Positions 1 to 9,410 of a DNA stretch of 64,000 nt are shown in pieces. The notes beneath the pieces are model-generated. The model made no database searches and was not told where the DNA came from. It worked only from the letters and a program-made list of their open reading frames with translations. A program made the position numbers and the translations under genes. Source of the stretch: a virus; the IMG/VR virus record IMGVR_UViG_3300042544_003937, positions 1 to 64,000 of that record; one strand, written 5' to 3'. Numbering within the stretch: the first letter of the stretch is position 1; the number at the start of each line of letters is the position of its first letter.

Positions 1-11
1 AATTTTTTAGT

Positions 12-39
12 TAAAAAAAGACTTACCAAAAAGTAAGTC
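12..39 (-). terminator. Rho-independent terminator
   Basis: A 7-bp inverted repeat (GACTTAC/GTAAGTC, 6-nt loop) at 20-39 is followed on the minus strand by a run of T. It lies just after the stop of the small lipoprotein gene at 48-239 and would end that transcript. Confidence 0.75.
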
Positions 40-47
40 CTAAGTTT

Positions 48-239
48 TTATTTTTTTGTGCAACAGCTCTTCTCAGTTTTCTTTTCAGTTGTGTGACAAG
101 TTTTTTCTGTTTTATTTTTGCAACAAGTTTTTTCTGTCTTTTCTTTACAACAAGTTTTTTCAGAAGTTAAACATTCTTTTGTTGAATGACAGGAAAAAAG
201 TAGAGAAGATGCGATTAGTGTGAATAATATCTTTTTCAT
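48..239 (-). CDS. small Cys-rich lipoprotein
   Basis: A 63-aa protein of unknown function. Residues 1-17 form a classical lipoprotein signal peptide (MKK, hydrophobic stretch, then LLFSC), so Cys17 would be lipidated and the mature 47 residues anchored in a membrane. The mature part is Lys/Thr/Cys-rich and consists of imperfect repeats of the form K-T-C-C-K-x-K-T-E. The CC pairs suggest metal binding or disulfides, but no family is recognised. The gene stands alone with its own TATATA box upstream and a terminator downstream. By analogy with small phage lipoproteins such as T5 Llp it could block a receptor in the infected cell; this is inference only. Confidence 0.7.
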   Translation of the reverse strand: MKKILFTLIASSLLFSCHSTKECLTSEKTCCKEKTEKTCCKNKTEKTCHTTEKKTEKSCCTKK

Positions 240-257
240 GATTTTTAATTTTATTTC

Positions 258-267
258 TATATATAAA
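258..267 (-). promoter_or_regulatory. late-promoter-like TATATA box
   Basis: Minus-strand TTTATATATA, 18 nt before the ATG of the Cys-rich lipoprotein gene. It matches the box seen upstream of most transcription units here, with T in place of the central A. Confidence 0.45.
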
Positions 268-286
268 AAAGGGTTAAAAGTTTTTT

Positions 287-1189
287 CTAAATTTTATTTT
301 CAAAAATAAATAAGTCAAATATTGCATTACCCTTTACTCTTGTAATCTTTTTAAGAACATCACCAGTTGTTGAATCTAAAACCTTAAAAACCCCGAGAAC
401 TATTCCTTTTTCATCAACCACTTTAACAGTGTTGCCCGGTGAACCAAGAGCTCCCAAAATTGCAATATATTTATTACCATAAATGCTTTTCAAAAATGAT
501 ACTCTAAGATTTGTAGTGTCTTTTAGGTTATTAACATAGGGGTTATCCATCGCTTTGTTTAGATCCAATTGAGTATCTGTATTTTTAACTTTCACAGAAA
601 CAAATCCTCTTTCTTCTGAACTAAGTGTAACATCTTCTTTATTTTGAATCTGTTGTTTTTTAACCAAATCCTGTTGATTTTTTCTTATTTGTAAGAAATC
701 CGCCTTTGCTATAATCCCACCTCTCATACCTCTGTCATCCATATTATATCCAGCAGGTGGTAGTCTATAAAAAGATCCGGTAAAAGTAATCGATAGTACT
801 CTATCTAATCTAAACATACGCCAGATTTTATCAATACTTCGGTTATTAGAAACTGACCAACCATTCAAGTGATATCCTCTAACAAGAATATTTCCTTTTG
901 AGGATTTTCCCATAACCATTGGGTAAATAACCCTTTCATGTCCAGCGAAACTATTATCTTTTTCGCCTTTGTAACTGATAAGAAATATCATCCCATATTT
1001 AATTGCTTTGATGATCATTTCCTCAGTTGGTTTCATTGGCTCATTGACTGGAATGTCAGCAATCTGTTTAACGTTCTTCAACTTAAATCTTGGAACATAA
1101 AGATTATCTTCTCTAAGATTATAGTTTTCTCGAATTACATATTCGACTGGTTTACGGTTGTAGTAAGCTCTTACTTCTCTTAAATTCAT
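287..1189 (-). CDS. WYL-like domain protein, function unknown
   Basis: A 300-aa soluble protein. Residues about 60-150 have the look of a WYL-type ligand-sensing domain: an alternating strand I-x-Y-K-G, then R-x-I-x-P, a strand with LVRGYHLNG, and a basic FRLDRV motif, the usual WYL ending. There is no N-terminal helix-turn-helix, so if WYL it lacks the DNA-binding part of host WYL regulators. The middle (about 165-215) is polar and probably helical, and the C-terminus (about 225-300) contains a small beta-rich segment (VKVVDEKGIVLGVFKV). It lies between two small lipoprotein genes, all on the minus strand. The WYL assignment rests on pattern only; a virion role is equally possible. Confidence 0.5.
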   Translation of the reverse strand: MNLREVRAYYNRKPVEYVIRENYNLREDNLYVPRFKLKNVKQIADIPVNEPMKPTEEMIIKAIKYGMIFLISYKGEKDNSFAGHERVIYPMVMGKSSKGNILVRGYHLNGWSVSNNRSIDKIWRMFRLDRVLSITFTGSFYRLPPAGYNMDDRGMRGGIIAKADFLQIRKNQQDLVKKQQIQNKEDVTLSSEERGFVSVKVKNTDTQLDLNKAMDNPYVNNLKDTTNLRVSFLKSIYGNKYIAILGALGSPGNTVKVVDEKGIVLGVFKVLDSTTGDVLKKITRVKGNAIFDLFIFENKI

Positions 1190-1193
1190 AACA

Positions 1194-1203
1194 TATATAT
1201 AAA
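1194..1203 (-). promoter_or_regulatory. late-promoter-like box abutting a start codon
   Basis: Minus-strand TTTATATATA ending 4 nt before the ATG at 1189. With T4 late-promoter spacing the transcript would begin at or next to the start codon. Confidence 0.45.
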
Positions 1204-1220
1204 AATTTTTAAGACAAAAA

Positions 1221-1250
1221 ATAAAAAAAGTCAGAAAATAATTCCTGACT
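1221..1250 (-). terminator. Rho-independent terminator
   Basis: Minus-strand hairpin AGTCAG/CTGACT followed by seven T, downstream of the small lipoprotein gene at 1320-1496. The remaining 1251-1319 is AT-rich with no further signal. Confidence 0.7.
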
Positions 1251-1319
1251 TTCTTATAAAAAGGCCGACAAATTTGTCAAACTCCACCAATTTGTTTTTA
1301 AAAAACAAATAAAATATTT

Positions 1320-1496
1320 TTAGTGATGAGCTTTTTTAGTTGTGTCTGCTTTAGTTGCTGTTGAATCAACTGAAGGAGTAGTTACAGTAGTTGTAGCTGT
1401 AGAATCCTGAGTTGTTTTAGTTTCTTCAGTAGAAGCTGAAGTTGAGCAAGAAGCCAAAATTGCAGTAGCAACGAAAGATAAAAGTAATTTTTTCAT
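1320..1496 (-). CDS. small Ser/Thr-rich lipoprotein
   Basis: A 58-aa gene read directly from the minus strand, starting at ATG 1496 and ending with TAA. The N-terminus is a lipoprotein signal peptide (MKKLLLSFVATAILASC), with the lipobox Cys at residue 17. The mature chain is Thr/Ser/Ala-rich with EE and KK pairs and a C-terminal AHH. This is the low-complexity composition of a flexible surface-tethered peptide. It resembles the lipoprotein at 48-239 in length and layout but not in sequence. A terminator follows at 1221-1250. Function is unknown; receptor masking or superinfection exclusion is a guess. Confidence 0.65.
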   Translation of the reverse strand: MKKLLLSFVATAILASCSTSASTEETKTTQDSTATTTVTTPSVDSTATKADTTKKAHH

Positions 1497-1611
1497 AGTC
1501 TTTTTTAATTTTAATTTTTTTTTGTTAAATAATCTTGATTATATATTCATGTTTTTATTCTTTGTTTTAATTAAAAATAATATTTTTAAAAAATAATTTT
1601 CAAGGTAATCT

Positions 1612-1623
1612 TTTTTATATATA
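1612..1623 (+). promoter_or_regulatory. late-promoter-like TATATA box
   Basis: TTTTTATATATA, 23 nt before the ATG at 1647. The spacing is the same as for several other boxes in the window (22-25 nt). Confidence 0.45.
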
Positions 1624-1646
1624 GTTTAACTAAATTATTATTGAGA

Positions 1647-2408
1647 ATGAGAAAGATAAATGGTAGGTTAGAAGCTAACAAGCTTTATAAAAAAGTTAGA
1701 AAATGTATTGATAAATACAAAAAAGATTATAAAGTAGAATCAAATGAAATCAGAGAATATGTAATTAATAATCTCGATAGATTCATTAATAAATATGGTT
1801 TGTCAGAGATCGATGGTATAAAACAAATAATTATTGATGTAGTTGAACACAAAAATAATATATCTAAAGATAATATGAGAAAAAAATTAATAAAAGAAAT
1901 GATGAGTAATAAAGTAATTAAATTCAGTAATTTCAAAAAGATAAATGAGTCTTTTATCGAAGTTGGAAAATCTAATGTCGAACATGAAAAAGTTTTAGCA
2001 GACTATTTCAACACAAGTCTTGGACACATAGAAGAAGTGGATATGGAAAATCATATCTATAGCGTCGTAGATTTCGGTAAGAGTCAAATGGTGGTAATAT
2101 TCTCAAAAGAAGAAATAGAAAAAATTAGAGAAAAGATAGTTAGTGATTTAGTAATGGAGATCTCCGATAAAAATCTAATTGTCGAAGATGTTGATGGACT
2201 TAAATTCGAAAGTGAGTTTTCAATTCAAATTGGAACAATAATGGATAAATCAAAATTAGAGAATTTTTGCGAAAAACAAATTGATGAAAAAAGAGCAATT
2301 TCTTTAATTGGTTCACACCTTTCTAATGAGATAGTTTTCATGTATAATTTTAAGAAAGTTGAATACATCGATAAGCTTGGTGGATACCATATATGGAAAT
2401 TTGTCTAA
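1647..2408 (+). CDS. hypothetical protein
   Basis: A 253-aa charged protein with no recognised family. The frame is open from a TTG at 1641, but the ATG at 1647 (MRKINGRLEANK) is preferred because it is a normal start with a promoter-like box 23 nt upstream. The N-terminal 95 residues look all-helical and very basic (KKVRKCIDKYKKDYK). The C-terminal half (about 110-253) alternates short strands and helices and ends in an aromatic strand (YHIWKFV). It is the first plus-strand gene before the fibre locus but has its own box, so it need not be functionally linked. Confidence 0.7.
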   Translation: MRKINGRLEANKLYKKVRKCIDKYKKDYKVESNEIREYVINNLDRFINKYGLSEIDGIKQIIIDVVEHKNNISKDNMRKKLIKEMMSNKVIKFSNFKKINESFIEVGKSNVEHEKVLADYFNTSLGHIEEVDMENHIYSVVDFGKSQMVVIFSKEEIEKIREKIVSDLVMEISDKNLIVEDVDGLKFESEFSIQIGTIMDKSKLENFCEKQIDEKRAISLIGSHLSNEIVFMYNFKKVEYIDKLGGYHIWKFV

Positions 2409-2456
2409 AAACATGCAAGATCATGATATATACTAACAATATGACGACTTCTTGTC

Positions 2457-2466
2457 TTAATATATA
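2457..2466 (+). promoter_or_regulatory. late promoter for the fibre locus
   Basis: TTAATATATA, 22 nt before the ATG of the first fibre gene at 2489. It is an exact match to the box core. Confidence 0.6.
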
Positions 2467-2488
2467 ATAAAAATAAACTATTATACTA

Positions 2489-3466
2489 ATGGGACCTTAT
2501 GGTAATCCGAGTTCTCCAACATATTCTTATCCGATAATGGATATCGGGTTAATGTTGTCAGCTTTGCCCGATAATGCTGGTAATGAAATTACTGCAATGA
2601 ATGTTCGTGACGTTGTGTCAGGTCTTTGGGACACTATTGAATTGTTGAGTGTTTCAGTTTCTTCAGTAGGGAGTTCTGCTAGTTTTAATTATACTAACTT
2701 AAATCCAACAACAAATAGGGTTGGTGGACTCGCAACTCAGTCGACATTTTCAAATGAGTCTCTTACAGATATTTTGGATAGAATGTTGTATCCTTATACA
2801 CCACCTGTTTTTTCTTTGTTTGCAAGACCATCACTTTTAGAATTTGGTAATACATCTTCTACAGTGATTCTTTCTTGGTCTATTAACTCGACAAAGAATT
2901 CTGTGGTTAATGGTTTTATAATAAGACCATCTTCTTCAGTGAATGTTAATCCTGGTTTAAGTCCTTTCACTTCAGTAAGTGGTTTATTGGGTTCGAATTC
3001 TGTTTTACCTAATCTACCGACGACTTTTACTTTTAGTGTCAATGATATTAATGTTTTTGTTATTCCAAATACTGGTGCGATTCATCAAACGTCCGTTACT
3101 GTAAATTGGAGTTTGAAAAGATTTTGGGGAACATTATCGAGTGCTAGTCCATTAGTAAGTGTTTCTAGTGCTCCATTTTCTTTTTCTGATGTTTCAACCT
3201 TGTCTTCAGATTTATTGACAGGTTACACTCAATCAAGAAACATAACTACGAATAATAATTATGTTGTATTTGCTTGGCCGACAAATGCTGTTGATTTGTC
3301 AACATTCCCTCCTGTTATGGAAGTGAATGGTTTACCAAATAACGATTGGACTAAAACGAGAAGTGGTGTTGTTTTTACGAATCAGTTTGGATATACAGCT
3401 TCATACGATGTTTGGAGATTTAATTCACTTCAACCCTCTTATACATTAAATTATAAATTATCATAA
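2489..3466 (+). CDS. tail fibre / virion adhesin component
   Basis: A 325-aa Ser/Thr/Asn/Gly-rich beta protein, typical of phage fibres. Residues about 85-145 hold a module (ESLTDILDRMLYPYTPPVFS followed by strands and ILSW) that recurs in diverged form in the 724-aa fibre protein at 6327 (KIPTVLDSILYDS ... SYTFSWIL). The same type of module is common in large-phage structural proteins. The rest is predicted beta-sandwich material with no enzymatic motif. It is the first gene of the plus-strand fibre locus, 15 bp before the next gene. A structural role is likely; position on the particle is not known. Confidence 0.65.
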   Translation: MGPYGNPSSPTYSYPIMDIGLMLSALPDNAGNEITAMNVRDVVSGLWDTIELLSVSVSSVGSSASFNYTNLNPTTNRVGGLATQSTFSNESLTDILDRMLYPYTPPVFSLFARPSLLEFGNTSSTVILSWSINSTKNSVVNGFIIRPSSSVNVNPGLSPFTSVSGLLGSNSVLPNLPTTFTFSVNDINVFVIPNTGAIHQTSVTVNWSLKRFWGTLSSASPLVSVSSAPFSFSDVSTLSSDLLTGYTQSRNITTNNNYVVFAWPTNAVDLSTFPPVMEVNGLPNNDWTKTRSGVVFTNQFGYTASYDVWRFNSLQPSYTLNYKLS

Positions 3467-3481
3467 AAATAATAATAAAAA

Positions 3482-6256
3482 ATGGCTTACGCAACAAATA
3501 GTTCAGGAAATTATAGCGGAACAATAATAGTATCACCAATAAGACCTGCAAATCCAAGCTCAACTATAGCAACAGTTTTTTCAAATGAAATCAAAGGTTC
3601 TCATCATACATATGAAACTATTACTGAACGAGACGCAGTCATTGAAAGCAGAAGAGATTGGGGCATGTTGTGTACGGTCTATAATGATCCAACACCTTCT
3701 AATAACAAAACTTATATTTTAAGATACGGGTTTACATCAACAACACTTTTAGATAATGGCAATTGGATTGAATTTGTGACTACGGGTGCTAATTTTGTTC
3801 CAACAGGTGGTGAATGGCTCAATTCAGTTCAAATAGTTTCTGCCACACCTTCAATTTTAACAGATGGTTATAGATATTTAGTAGATGCTGGTGGTATAGG
3901 TGATTTCTTAGGTCAAGATGGAAAAATTGCCCAATATAATTTAGTTGCATTAACTTTTTCTTTTGTTGAACCAACAGATGGAACAACATTGAGAAATGAT
4001 TCTGAACCTAATGTTGTATATAAATATCAGGGATCATTTTCATCCGGCTCATGGGTTAAAGAATACTTGAATCAAGTAAGATATTTAACTGCATATTCTA
4101 TAGATGGTATGAGTTATTCTGCTACTTCAAGTCAGACACCATTGACTTCCTATTCTGATTCTGTATATTATGTTAATTTCAATATGACTTCTTCTGGAAC
4201 TGTATCTTTGAATATAGATTCAATTGGTTTAGTGGATATAAAAAAATTAGAAAATAACACATTAAGTTTCATAAGTACAAATGAAATAATTCCGAATGTT
4301 CAATATCAGTTATTATATAATTCAGGTATATTTCAAACTGTTTTGCCAGCATCGACAACCACAACAATTGGTCCTGCAGAAGATGGTGACTACACGGATG
4401 GATTATTTACAGATTTTACAACATCAACTCCGATAGGCACTACGGTTGATAGATTTAATGAAGTATTGAAATATTTGGCACCACCTATGGCACCAACTTT
4501 TTCAAGCTGGTCAGCTACAGGTTCTTTCGTCAATGGGGGTCTTTCGTTTGACTCTACTGTTGGAGGTTTTGTTAGTGCGACGGGTTCGCCTTATGGCTCA
4601 GTTGGCAAAGGTGAAACATTCTCGAGTTCATCCAATTATTATAGATTAGGAATAATGTCAAAAGTTAATCAACCTATTACAGGAGATCTTTATTATAAAG
4701 ATATTTCAGGAACTTTCAACATATCAGGGACATCTTCTTATGCTTTTGCTACATATTCTTTTGGATTTGCTACTAACGGAACTGTTTCTCTCTTATTAAA
4801 TGGAATTACGATATCCAGTGTCGGATTGACAAACAGTGGTTCAATCGACACAACTTCGAGTGGGTTAACTTCAGGTGTAAATCTTTCATCAGCTACTTCA
4901 TCAAGATTCTCGACTGGTCAAATTTTTCCTATTTACCAAAACAGAACCGGTACTTATTTGATAAAAAGAGATAATTCGAATATTGTAGATGGATATAATT
5001 ATTTTGTCGCTCGTCATGATACTGATATAAATTCTTACATTTTGAGCCAATTTGAGTTTGTTGCTGATGGAAGTACATCATCTGTCAATCCAGTGACAAG
5101 AGTTGTTTCAAGTGTTACATCACCAAGTAAAAAATTCATTTCCGGTATTGAGTATTATAAAGATCCTATGAATTTTGTTTATACTCTAACTCTTTCTAAT
5201 GTCTTAAGTAATACTTTTAACCAATCACCATCGGCTCTTACATTCAAGGATGTTTCAACTCAAGTTTCTTCTGTTACGAATAGCGTAACTGGGACTTTAA
5301 CAAATAATGCAGCTGTTACTTCGCCAGTTGGATTACCCACTAATCAAGTTTTTTATGTTGTTAATAACCAGTTTTTCACACAAAGTATTTTACCACCTCC
5401 TGGTTTTGTTCCATCAACACCTTTATCTTACAACGTAACATATTCTATTGCTACATCCAGAAGAAGAATCAATGACTCAATTGGTTTCGCAGTTGATTTA
5501 TTGAAAACTGTTCAAGGAACTTTCTCAGGAGCTACTTCTCTTGGAACTTCTGTTCCAGTTAATAATTGGTTTATTGATACTGTGCCGGCTGAGTCTACGT
5601 CAATGATTGAATATTTTTCAGATGAAGTTTATAGAAAAAGAAATGGTTCCAACAAATATAATTCTTTCCTTCTAATTTCGGATGTTAATGTTTTATGGAA
5701 TTCGTCTGGCAGTCTCATCGCGGATACTAATAATTGGAATGGTTTACAAGTAATAAACGGAACACTTGTTTATCCAAAATTTGATTTCAACTCAGTTGGT
5801 TCTGCACAAACAAATCCAAATTTTGGAATTCCCAATAGAAATTATTCTACTTCGAATACACTTTTGACCGGTTTTGGAACTAGTTCCACAAGTTCACCAA
5901 CAAATTACAGAACTTACACTAGATATTTCAACCAAGCTGTGGCTAACAGAGCCACTTGGAGAATTTCTATTGACTTTGTTGGGACAACTTTTGTAAATTC
6001 AAATTCACCTTTGATTGGAAATACACCAGTTTGGATTGAAGTTAAAGTTGCAACACAAACTGGTTGGCTTGATCTTACGAAACCTTATATTTCACCAAGA
6101 ACTTCAAATGGTGATGGATGCTACACAAGATACAATTTACTTGGCAACACTTTGAATATAACTTTTACACTCGGAGTGACCTCAAACTTTTTTCTCTTTA
6201 GAGTAACCGCTAATCCAGATTGGACCGGACATATTAGAAGAATAACTGTGTCATAG
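3482..6256 (+). CDS. large tail fibre / adhesin protein
   Basis: A 924-aa Ser/Thr/Gly-rich, beta-predicted protein. Near residues 290-345 it carries the module DGLFTDFTTSTPIGTTVDRF followed by NEVLKYLAPPMAP, also present near the N-terminus of the 595-aa protein at 13961 (SDAIDKIAGVLDRLAPAKSP). The two proteins also share a C-terminal layout: a WRISIDF/WATFNI strand, GWLD or GWID, a P-Y/W-turn, a NGD motif and a final basic beta-strand. They are therefore paralogues, probably with alternative receptor-binding tips. No hydrolase motif was seen. The gene lies 15 bp after the previous fibre gene and is followed by an 70-bp spacer with a late-type box. Confidence 0.65.
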   Translation: MAYATNSSGNYSGTIIVSPIRPANPSSTIATVFSNEIKGSHHTYETITERDAVIESRRDWGMLCTVYNDPTPSNNKTYILRYGFTSTTLLDNGNWIEFVTTGANFVPTGGEWLNSVQIVSATPSILTDGYRYLVDAGGIGDFLGQDGKIAQYNLVALTFSFVEPTDGTTLRNDSEPNVVYKYQGSFSSGSWVKEYLNQVRYLTAYSIDGMSYSATSSQTPLTSYSDSVYYVNFNMTSSGTVSLNIDSIGLVDIKKLENNTLSFISTNEIIPNVQYQLLYNSGIFQTVLPASTTTTIGPAEDGDYTDGLFTDFTTSTPIGTTVDRFNEVLKYLAPPMAPTFSSWSATGSFVNGGLSFDSTVGGFVSATGSPYGSVGKGETFSSSSNYYRLGIMSKVNQPITGDLYYKDISGTFNISGTSSYAFATYSFGFATNGTVSLLLNGITISSVGLTNSGSIDTTSSGLTSGVNLSSATSSRFSTGQIFPIYQNRTGTYLIKRDNSNIVDGYNYFVARHDTDINSYILSQFEFVADGSTSSVNPVTRVVSSVTSPSKKFISGIEYYKDPMNFVYTLTLSNVLSNTFNQSPSALTFKDVSTQVSSVTNSVTGTLTNNAAVTSPVGLPTNQVFYVVNNQFFTQSILPPPGFVPSTPLSYNVTYSIATSRRRINDSIGFAVDLLKTVQGTFSGATSLGTSVPVNNWFIDTVPAESTSMIEYFSDEVYRKRNGSNKYNSFLLISDVNVLWNSSGSLIADTNNWNGLQVINGTLVYPKFDFNSVGSAQTNPNFGIPNRNYSTSNTLLTGFGTSSTSSPTNYRTYTRYFNQAVANRATWRISIDFVGTTFVNSNSPLIGNTPVWIEVKVATQTGWLDLTKPYISPRTSNGDGCYTRYNLLGNTLNITFTLGVTSNFFLFRVTANPDWTGHIRRITVS

Positions 6257-6293
6257 ATTTTTTTGTTTATTATGTGAAGAGTGGTTTTTATTT

Positions 6294-6304
6294 TTTTATA
6301 TATA
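6294..6304 (+). promoter_or_regulatory. late-promoter-like TATATA box
   Basis: TTTTATATATA, 22 nt before the ATG at 6327. It would give the second part of the fibre locus its own transcript. Confidence 0.45.
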
Positions 6305-6326
6305 AAATAAAAAATTAAATCCAAAT

Positions 6327-8501
6327 ATGGCTTCTTTCTCAACTGATACGTTGGCAGTCTATTCGTTTAAGAAATTACAGGGGAGATCTTTATCTGACAC
6401 TAATTTAGAGTTAGTTGATATTATAAATGAACCCTTTTCGTCTTCGATAAAACCGTATGCTTCTGAAGTATGGACATCTCAAATTCCCAACTCTGCGGAT
6501 ATAGCGGAGGCTCAAGGAATAGCTCTTAAAATAACAGCAGATTTACAACCAATTGATATTTCTAATGGAAAAGCCTATTCAGCTCATTGGCCGTCGACTT
6601 TACCTGAATCTTTAGATATCAAAACAGGATTACAACTGACTTATGATCAAGGTTCGTTGTTAGGAATTACAGCAGGTTCAAAAATAAATAATATAATACC
6701 TAACAGATTCGGAACTGAATACTTTCCGGTTGTTTATACAACTTATCCTTCAGATATAATTGGCACTGGTGAGTTGTGGTTATTTGATTCTGAATCTTCC
6801 TGTTTATATATTGAAGATCTTACAATCGGGACACCTTCAAAAATTGATGTTTATACTTATTTAGGTTCTACTCTACCTCTAAATAACACTGAACAAAATA
6901 TTAGAGTTTATGCTACAGGAACAAATAGTTATAGTGCAACAACATCTTTCCCAACAATTGCTACTTATTCACAAAACCATATTTATATTGTCGAATTCGA
7001 AAATGCAAATACCGGTAACGTTGAATTAAATATCTCTGGATTAGGAACTTATTCAGTAAAAAGTGGTGGATTAGAATTAACAGCTGGTGAAATTATTAGT
7101 GCAACTGGAGGAACAGGCCCAGCTTATTTCTTAACTTTCAAAAATGGCCAATTTCAATTTTATACGAAACTTCCATCATCTGGTTCATCGACATATACAA
7201 ACTTGGATTTTTCAACTGTTAATATAGGTGACCTACCAGAACAAATTTCATTTGAAGATACAAAAATCCCAACTGTATTAGATAGTATTCTTTATGATAG
7301 TTATGGAAAAGTTGAATCTTTCGAATTAGAAGATTATAATGTACTGGAAGTTGGTCAAGAAATAATTCCAAACTCATATACATTTAGTTGGATTCTATCT
7401 GGAACAGAATCTTTTGAAGACAACTCTGTTAAAATTGTTAGACAGAATTATGGCGAAATAGTAAAAGATAATTCACTCATAAGTCCTTATTCTTGGGTTC
7501 TTTCTACAACAATGAGTTATACTTCTTCAAACTCTGAGACATTCAGTATTTATGTTAGAAGAAATAATGGAACAACAATAGGTCAAAACTATGTTCTAAA
7601 TTGGAGATTTCCTGTTTATTATGGTTCAACCTCTTCTCAATCACTTACATCAGCTGATCTTCCTGGTTCATTTTCACGAGCTTATTTCACAAGTTCAAAT
7701 TTCAATGTCAATATTTCGGGTGACGGTTATAAATATATTGCAATGGAAGAAAGTATATCACCACCGTATTCACTAACAATAAATAGTGTTCCGGTTTCTA
7801 TGGCGGGAACTGCACAAGGATATACTTATTCTTCACAAATTATAGGGAATTACGGTGCAACTGTTACTTCTTTATATTATTCAAAAATATATGTGACTTC
7901 ATCTAATGGTGTTGGAGCGACGTATAATGTTTTCAGAACTTATAATAGTATATACTCCGGAATTGATATTCTTTCTGAATCTTATCAGACCTCTACTTCA
8001 AGGTTGATTTCTGGTCGAGATGGAACAGATGGTATAAATGGTGTGACAGGTTCAACAGGTGCGACTGGTGCTCCCGGAGCAACTGGATCACAAGGTGCTA
8101 CAGGACCGAGTGGTGGACCTATCGGACCAACAGGTCCTACTGGTTCAGTAGGGGCTACTGGAGCAACCGGTAATGTAACAGATATAGGAGTTAATTTTAT
8201 TTCTTCGACTGTTAGTAATATTTATTCTCTATCTTTGAGTGATGTGAATAATGTTTTATCATTTAGTCACTCTGATACTGTAACTATATCAATTCCAACT
8301 TTTGCTGAAGTTGCTTTTGCTACTGGGTCTCAAATAATGATTGTGAATTTCACAGTGGCTACTCTTTCGGTTGGACCTACATCAGGTGTAACATTAGTTA
8401 GTGCGGATGGTGCTAGAACATTAAGAACCACATATTCAGTTGGAACTCTTATTAAATTAACAACTAATACTTGGTTGTTAACGGGAGATTTAAAAATTTA
8501 A
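6327..8501 (+). CDS. tail fibre with collagen-like stalk
   Basis: A 724-aa fibre protein. Residues 1-150 match the N-terminus of the 320-aa protein at 15767 (NEPFSSSIKPYASEVWTSQI against the EEPYSSNLSILSSDIWSQSD type), so both probably use the same attachment domain. A middle beta region contains the module shared with the 325-aa gene at 2489. Residues about 562-615 are a collagen-like Gly-X-Y run (GATGAPGATGSQGATGP and similar), which should form a trimeric stalk. The last 110 residues (about 615-724) form a small beta head domain with conserved G-T-L-I-K-L-T endings, like phage trimeric tips. A trimeric adhesin is the best reading; its receptor is unknown. Confidence 0.75.
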   Translation: MASFSTDTLAVYSFKKLQGRSLSDTNLELVDIINEPFSSSIKPYASEVWTSQIPNSADIAEAQGIALKITADLQPIDISNGKAYSAHWPSTLPESLDIKTGLQLTYDQGSLLGITAGSKINNIIPNRFGTEYFPVVYTTYPSDIIGTGELWLFDSESSCLYIEDLTIGTPSKIDVYTYLGSTLPLNNTEQNIRVYATGTNSYSATTSFPTIATYSQNHIYIVEFENANTGNVELNISGLGTYSVKSGGLELTAGEIISATGGTGPAYFLTFKNGQFQFYTKLPSSGSSTYTNLDFSTVNIGDLPEQISFEDTKIPTVLDSILYDSYGKVESFELEDYNVLEVGQEIIPNSYTFSWILSGTESFEDNSVKIVRQNYGEIVKDNSLISPYSWVLSTTMSYTSSNSETFSIYVRRNNGTTIGQNYVLNWRFPVYYGSTSSQSLTSADLPGSFSRAYFTSSNFNVNISGDGYKYIAMEESISPPYSLTINSVPVSMAGTAQGYTYSSQIIGNYGATVTSLYYSKIYVTSSNGVGATYNVFRTYNSIYSGIDILSESYQTSTSRLISGRDGTDGINGVTGSTGATGAPGATGSQGATGPSGGPIGPTGPTGSVGATGATGNVTDIGVNFISSTVSNIYSLSLSDVNNVLSFSHSDTVTISIPTFAEVAFATGSQIMIVNFTVATLSVGPTSGVTLVSADGARTLRTTYSVGTLIKLTTNTWLLTGDLKI

Positions 8502-8512
8502 TTAACTTGTAG

Positions 8513-9397
8513 ATGATTATACCTTTAAATAGCGCAGTAAATTCTTCCTTGTTAGATCCGGATGCTTTAGCTTTTATAAAAGAAGCTGAAATAACTGATA
8601 GTTTTGCTATTAGTGCACTAAATGTTTTGTGTAAAGATTTAAAAAGAGAAGGAATTTGGGACAGTCTGTATTATGCTTTTCCAATGGTTTTTACTGGTAT
8701 AACTGCAAGTATGTTACTTGATCTAAAAAATAGAGTTTCCTTGATAGAAATTCTACCACTAACTGGTTCTACGGCTGGTGTGACTTATTCATCTAATGGG
8801 TTTCAGTATAATGGTGGTGTTTATCATGCTTTGTCGGAAATTACCCTAAATCCTTCCCCACTTTCTGACACACCTCCAGGTCATATATCGATTTATAACA
8901 GAACAAATCATGTGACTGCTGGTCTAACAGTTTCAACTGGACATGGATATTATGAATCATCGAATGGAAATAAATTCTCTATTGAGTTTTCAACTACTGG
9001 TGTTTCTGGTTCAATTTGGAATGCAACTTATTCTACAATTGGATTCACAGTTTCGAATACAACAGGATTTTATATCTTCAGTAATGTGTTTGATAATTTT
9101 GGTTTAACATCAAGTTCGGAGAATCCATATCAATTTTATTTAAGTAGAAACGGTGAAATCACAGGAACAAGTTACAGTTATAAAAATTCTCAAAGATGGG
9201 GTTCGGGTGTTGTTATAGGTTCACTATCTCAAGGTTATGGATTTCCACTTTCAAGAAGTTTCGATCAAATTTGTTGGTATTCATGTGGAGTTGGTTTTCA
9301 AGGTAGCTCAAGGGGCGCTCACATAGATTCAAGTAAGGCGGAAGTTTTTTACAATATTGTTCAAAATTTTCAAAAGGCACTCGGAAGAGAAGTTTAA
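8513..9397 (+). CDS. virion structural / fibre protein, LGR-V family
   Basis: A 294-aa protein of a type I recognise in many phages. The N-terminal block has DPDALAFIKEAEITDSFAIS and a helical KREGIWDSLYYAFPMV segment. It is followed by a lectin-like beta sandwich with short YSS-NG-Q-NGG repeats. The C-terminal tail (SKAEVFYNIVQNFQKALGRE and a last V) matches the widespread ending of the form Y-x-x-V-Q-x-F-Q-x-x-L-G-R-x-V. These proteins sit in fibre and baseplate gene clusters and probably bind glycans through the concanavalin-like fold (family knowledge, moderate certainty). It lies 11 bp after the collagen-stalk fibre gene and is probably co-transcribed. Confidence 0.7.
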   Translation: MIIPLNSAVNSSLLDPDALAFIKEAEITDSFAISALNVLCKDLKREGIWDSLYYAFPMVFTGITASMLLDLKNRVSLIEILPLTGSTAGVTYSSNGFQYNGGVYHALSEITLNPSPLSDTPPGHISIYNRTNHVTAGLTVSTGHGYYESSNGNKFSIEFSTTGVSGSIWNATYSTIGFTVSNTTGFYIFSNVFDNFGLTSSSENPYQFYLSRNGEITGTSYSYKNSQRWGSGVVIGSLSQGYGFPLSRSFDQICWYSCGVGFQGSSRGAHIDSSKAEVFYNIVQNFQKALGREV

Positions 9398-9410
9398 CAT
9401 AAAATAAAAT

